DNA of 5,431 bases. Origin: CAVDRM01 sp963626285 (GTDB taxonomy: Bacteria > Bacillota > Clostridia > Christensenellales > Aristaeellaceae). This document shows, in pieces, positions 1 through 5,431 of the stretch. Location of the stretch: contig CAVFWQ010000113.1 of assembly GCA_963626285.1 (NCBI GenBank), positions 1 to 5,431 on the forward strand. The letters are read 5' to 3'. The notes beneath the pieces were generated by a model. That model was not told where the DNA came from. It made no database searches and saw nothing but the letters and a program-made list of their open reading frames with translations. The position numbers and the translations under genes are program-made. The number at the start of each line of letters is the position of its first letter. Within the stretch, counting starts at the first letter, position 1.

Positions 1-2
1 GG

Positions 3-143
3 AGCGATGCCGACCGTCGCTTTTTCAGCAAGGGAATCGATGACCCAAAGTTCCGACTGCTGAAATTTCATACCATCGAAGCAACCTTTTGGATTGAGGG
101 AAAATTCAGAACGTGCAAGTATTGTAATGCTGTGAAAAAATAA
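3..143 (+). CDS. C-terminal end of a probable pyridoxamine 5'-phosphate oxidase-family (FMN-binding split-barrel) protein, 5' truncated
   Basis: The frame opening at base 3 is uninterrupted to a TAA at 141-143 and gives the last 46 residues of a protein; its start lies left of the window. The readable part contains DDPKFRLLKF followed by EATFWIEGKFRT and ends CKYCNAVKK. The pattern 'DPxYxLLKFxxxEAxxWIDGxF' is familiar from the C-termini of small clostridial pyridoxamine 5'-phosphate oxidase-family proteins (general stress protein 26-like). These are FMN- or F420-type split beta-barrel proteins whose substrates are mostly unknown. The match is from memory of the family. No cofactor-binding residues are in view, so an enzymatic role cannot be assigned. 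The tail carries two cysteines, CxxC (C38 and C41 of the visible fragment), which need not be functional. The other two forward frames are closed by stops within about 65 nt, supporting this one. No terminator is visible between its stop and the tRNA promoter, so transcripts may read into the tRNA. Confidence 0.6.
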   Translation, partial: SDADRRFFSKGIDDPKFRLLKFHTIEATFWIEGKFRTCKYCNAVKK

Positions 144-146
144 TGC

Positions 147-175
147 TTGCATTTTTCGAAAAGCTATGATAGAAT
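147..175 (+). promoter_or_regulatory. Housekeeping-sigma promoter of the tRNA-Val gene (extended -10)
   Basis: A -35-like TTGCAT (147-152) is separated by 17 bp from a -10 box TAGAAT (170-175). The -10 box is preceded by TGA, giving the extended -10 motif TGnTAGAAT. The weak -35 is typical of promoters relying on an extended -10. The predicted start lies near 182, only about 7 nt before the mature tRNA 5' end at 189, so the precursor needs little 5' trimming by RNase P. The element begins 4 nt after the stop codon of the upstream gene. Assigned by consensus match and position. Confidence 0.7.
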
Positions 176-188
176 AATACCCGTGCTT

Positions 189-265
189 GGGATTATAGCT
201 CAGCTGGTTAGAGCACCACGTTGACATCGTGGGGGTCATAGGTTCGAGTCCTACTAATCCCACCA
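189..265 (+). tRNA. tRNA-Val, anticodon GAC, CCA encoded
   Basis: The 77-nt sequence folds into a complete cloverleaf. The acceptor stem is GGGATTA (189-195) with TAATCCC (255-261), discriminator A262 and genome-encoded CCA at 263-265. The D stem is GCTC/GAGC (198-201, 211-214) with the G-G pair of the D loop at 206-207. The anticodon stem is CCACG/CGTGG around a 7-nt loop with U33, and the anticodon GAC at 223-225 reads valine codons GUC and, by wobble, GUU. The T loop is TTCGAGT (243-249). The T stem ATAGG/CCTAC has four canonical pairs and one A-C mismatch at the outer pair (A238-C254, tRNA positions 49-65). It is a single gene with its own promoter and terminator. The rpoBC genes downstream are rich in GTC and GTG valine codons; this tRNA serves the GTC share. 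Confidence 0.97.
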
Positions 266-274
266 AGCCGCAGC

Positions 275-321
275 AAAGCCCGCAAACCCTTACGCCACAA
301 GGTTTGTAGGGCTTTTTCTTT
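275..321 (+). terminator. Rho-independent terminator of the tRNA-Val unit
   Basis: AAAGCCC (275-281) pairs with GGGCTTT (309-315), and CAAACC (283-288) pairs with GGTTTG (301-306). The two helices are separated by a small 1x2 internal loop (G282 opposite T307-A308). The hairpin loop is about 12 nt and can be shortened by CTT/AA pairing with a bulge. A T-rich tract, TTTTT-C-TTT, runs from 313 to 321 on the + strand. It starts 9 nt after the tRNA CCA end and would also stop readthrough from the upstream gene, insulating rpoBC from both. Confidence 0.88.
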
Positions 322-448
322 GCCTCAAAAGTCGTCTTTCCTGGTGCGCATTTTCGGTTTTCCGGCATTTGGCATTTCCTGTCTTTTGAAGGTTTATGTT
401 TATTGATGCATTTTTTTACAATTTTACAAAATATATTCGACAAAATGC
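322..448. other. Noncoding spacer with AT-rich UP-like segment before the rpoB promoter
   Basis: No open frame with a ribosome binding site and no RNA gene is recognisable here. Positions 322-390 are unremarkable apart from a two-copy tandem GGCATTT (364-377). From about 393 to 447 the sequence becomes strongly A/T-rich, with runs of T at 411-417 and alternating A and T tracts through 440. This lies directly upstream of the -35 box of the rpoB promoter, where an UP element would contact the alpha-subunit C-terminal domains. That role is inferred from composition and position only. Together with the leader at 478-627, the stretch between terminator and rpoB is about 306 nt without a gene. Confidence 0.5.
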
Positions 449-477
449 TTGACGGCGTTACATCTGTATGCTATACT
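449..477 (+). promoter_or_regulatory. Strong housekeeping-sigma promoter of the rpoB-rpoC operon
   Basis: TTGACG (449-454; 5 of 6 to TTGACA) is followed after exactly 17 bp by TATACT (472-477; 5 of 6 to TATAAT). The -10 is preceded by TGC, an extended -10 (TGCTATACT). The predicted start is about 483-485. It is the best promoter-like match seen between the upstream terminator and rpoB, and it is backed by the AT-rich segment just upstream. The combination of a near-consensus -35, extended -10, ideal spacing and AT-rich flank predicts high, growth-related expression, as expected for RNA polymerase subunits. Confidence 0.85.
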
Positions 478-483
478 CTATGA

Positions 484-627
484 TTGCATCAGTATTGGTA
501 AGATGCGGTAGGAATCGCTTTTTATCTGCGGATTTCGGGTAGGGGAAGTATGCCCTTTTTGCAGGGAAGGCTCGCTCCGGCTGCGGCTTATCCGTCACTG
601 GTCAGCATTAAAGGGGTGATAGCTTTT
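484..627 (+). other. rpoB 5' untranslated leader, about 144 nt, with a 5'-terminal hairpin
   Basis: This is the transcribed, probably untranslated segment between the predicted start and the chosen rpoB start codon. At its very 5' end ATTGCATC (483-490) can pair with GATGCGGT (502-509), an 8-bp stem with two G-U pairs and an 11-nt loop; such a 5' hairpin could protect the mRNA. A second small stem is CCCT (553-556) with AGGG (563-566). I do not recognise a known riboswitch, T-box or L10-type leader, and no terminator hairpin is seen. An ATG at 550, in frame with rpoB, lies within it and could in principle be used (see rpoB entry). Confidence 0.5.
610..618 (+). promoter_or_regulatory. Ribosome binding site that decides the rpoB start
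   Basis: AAAGGGGTG (610-618), followed by AT, matches the Shine-Dalgarno core AAAGGAGGTGAT except for one missing A. It ends 9 nt before the ATG at 628. The alternative ATG at 550 has only GGGG (542-545) at 4 nt, which is too close for good initiation. This favours 628 as the start. Confidence 0.85.
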
Positions 628-4323
<3,696 letters not shown>

Positions 4324-4361
4324 TATGCTGGTTTTTGCAGCTTTCGTATAGGCCGCTTGTA

Positions 4362-4368
4362 AGAGGAG
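4362..4368 (+). promoter_or_regulatory. rpoC ribosome binding site
   Basis: AGAGGAG (4362-4368) lies 8 nt before the ATG at 4377, a standard strong Shine-Dalgarno arrangement. It is in the 53-nt spacer between rpoB and rpoC. That spacer shows no promoter and no terminator, only a weak 4-bp stem (GCTG 4327-4330 with CAGC 4338-4341), so rpoC is expected to be co-transcribed with rpoB and translated from its own site. Confidence 0.85.
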
Positions 4369-4376
4369 TGCAAAGC

Positions 4377-5431
4377 ATGTTTGAACTCAACCACCTTGAT
4401 TCCATTCAGATCGGCATGGCCTCGCCCGAAAAGATCCTCGAATGGTCCTACGGCGAGGTGACCAAGCCCGAAACCATTAACTACCGCACGCTCAAGCCCG
4501 AACGGGACGGTCTGTTCTGCGAGCGCATCTTTGGCCCACAGAAGGACTGGGAGTGCAACTGCGGTAAATATAAGCGCGTCAAATACCGCGATAAGGAAAA
4601 GGTATGCGACAAGTGCGGCGTGCAGATTACCCGCGCCAAGGTGCGCCGTGAACGCATGGGGCATATCGCCTTGGCCGCGCCCGTCAGCCATATCTGGTAT
4701 TTCCGCGGCATTCCCAGCCGCATGGGTATGATCCTGGACATTTCGCCCCGCGCCCTTGAAAAGGTGCTGTATTTCGCTTCCTATATCGTTCTGGATGCGG
4801 GCAACCCCGGCCTTAAGGTCACCAAGCATGACCTGATAACCGACGGCAAGTACCGCCAGATCATGGCGCTGCCGCCCGAAGAGCGCGGCTCGTTCCGCGC
4901 GGGCATCGGTGCGGAGGCCGTGAAGGAAATGCTTCAGGAGCTGGACTTGGAGGAGCTGTCCGCTTCCCTGAAGAAGGAAATCGCCGCGCTGGTCGAAAAG
5001 GAACGCGACCGCGAGACCGAGGGGCAGAAGCGCAGCCATGCCGTCAAGCGGCTGGAGGTTGTCGAGGCCTTCCGCATGTCGCACAATAAGCCGGAATGGA
5101 TGATCATGGATGTCATTCCCGTCATTCCGCCGGATCTGCGCCCGATGGTGCAGCTGGACGGCGGCCGCTTTGCGACCTCCGACCTGAACGACCTGTACCG
5201 CCGCGTCATCAACCGCAACAACCGTTTAAAGAGGATGCTGGAGCTGGGCACGCCGGACATCATCGTCCGCAATGAAAAGCGTATGCTCCAGGAAGCCGTG
5301 GACGCGCTGTTTGACAACGGCCGCCGCGGACGCGCCGTAACCGGCCCCGGCAACCGTCCCTTAAAGAGCCTGTCCGACCTGCTGCGCGGCAAGCAGGGAC
5401 GCTTCCGTCAGAACCTGCTGGGCAAGCGCGT
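4377..5431 (+). CDS. rpoC: DNA-directed RNA polymerase subunit beta', N-terminal part (truncated by window end)
   Basis: RpoC carries the clamp, the bridge helix, the trigger loop and the catalytic Mg-binding aspartates of RNA polymerase. The window holds its first 351 codons plus two bases, roughly the first 30% of a protein usually near 1200 aa, so the catalytic NADFDGD motif is not in view. What is visible: the N-terminal clamp with YGEVTKPETINYRTLKPERDGL (residues 25-46); the zinc ribbon with cysteines C60, C62, C77 and C80 (CNCGKYKR...CDKC); KVRRERMGHIALAAPVSHIW after it; and LDGGRFATSDLNDLYRR (260-276), opening the clamp-helix coiled coil that binds sigma region 2. The last 14 residues (338-351, GKQGRFRQNLLGKR) are at the lid/switch-2 approach. 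The start is fixed by a Shine-Dalgarno 8 nt upstream and by the family N-terminus. The zinc loop between the second and third cysteine is two residues longer than in E. coli or B. subtilis. The truncation is only the window edge; no break in the reading frame is seen. Confidence 0.98.
   Translation, partial: MFELNHLDSIQIGMASPEKILEWSYGEVTKPETINYRTLKPERDGLFCERIFGPQKDWECNCGKYKRVKYRDKEKVCDKCGVQITRAKVRRERMGHIALAAPVSHIWYFRGIPSRMGMILDISPRALEKVLYFASYIVLDAGNPGLKVTKHDLITDGKYRQIMALPPEERGSFRAGIGAEAVKEMLQELDLEELSASLKKEIAALVEKERDRETEGQKRSHAVKRLEVVEAFRMSHNKPEWMIMDVIPVIPPDLRPMVQLDGGRFATSDLNDLYRRVINRNNRLKRMLELGTPDIIVRNEKRMLQEAVDALFDNGRRGRAVTGPGNRPLKSLSDLLRGKQGRFRQNLLGKR

Noticed and set aside
364..377. Tandem GGCATTT repeat as an operator
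   Set aside because: Two 7-nt copies in a low-complexity region more than 70 bp upstream of the -35 box; compatible with chance.
478..627. Riboswitch or T-box in the rpoB leader
   Set aside because: No T-box sequence, no recognisable ligand-binding core and no terminator/anti-terminator pair; only short local stems are visible.
4324..4376. Attenuator or sequestering hairpin between rpoB and rpoC
   Set aside because: Only a 4-bp stem and a 5-bp long-range pairing (4340-4344 with 4372-4376) are possible; neither masks the Shine-Dalgarno sequence convincingly and there is no T tract after a stem.

Overview
The window is a housekeeping stretch from a bacterium of the class Clostridia (Bacillota), probably a gut-type lineage near Oscillospiraceae/Ruminococcaceae or Christensenellales. 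The assignment rests on three things. The RpoB amino terminus has the clostridial form (MVHxVQMGK). RpoB lacks the large insertions of the proteobacterial subunit. The rifampicin-pocket region has the Bacillota pattern (PLAELTHKRRLSALGPGG). The genus cannot be fixed from the sequence alone. The two polymerase genes are GC-rich with strong third-position G/C bias, while the spacer before rpoB is AT-rich.

Layout, all on the + strand. Positions 3-143 hold the 3' end of a gene that looks like a pyridoxamine 5'-phosphate oxidase-fold (FMN-binding split-barrel) protein. A promoter at 147-175 starts 4 nt after its stop codon and drives a single tRNA-Val (anticodon GAC, CCA encoded) at 189-265. A Rho-independent terminator at 275-321 follows. 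The noncoding region from 322 to 627 has no gene. It contains an AT-rich, UP-like segment, a strong extended -10 promoter (449-477) and a leader of about 144 nt. rpoB (628-4323, 1231 aa) encodes the RNA polymerase beta subunit. After 53 nt and a good ribosome binding site comes rpoC (from 4377), encoding beta'; it runs off the right edge after 351 codons.

rpoB and rpoC form one transcription unit encoding the two large subunits that together make the RNAP active-site cleft. Here the unit has its own promoter and is not directly preceded by the rplJ-rplL genes found in the classical arrangement.

I see no mobile element, CRISPR array, defence or biosynthetic system. The long open frames on the opposite strand are by-products of codon bias. 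The points worth a second look are modest: the uncoupled rpoBC promoter and leader, the rpoB start choice, a 64-residue strongly acidic RpoB tail, a two-residue expansion of the RpoC zinc loop, and an A-C mismatch in the tRNA T-stem.
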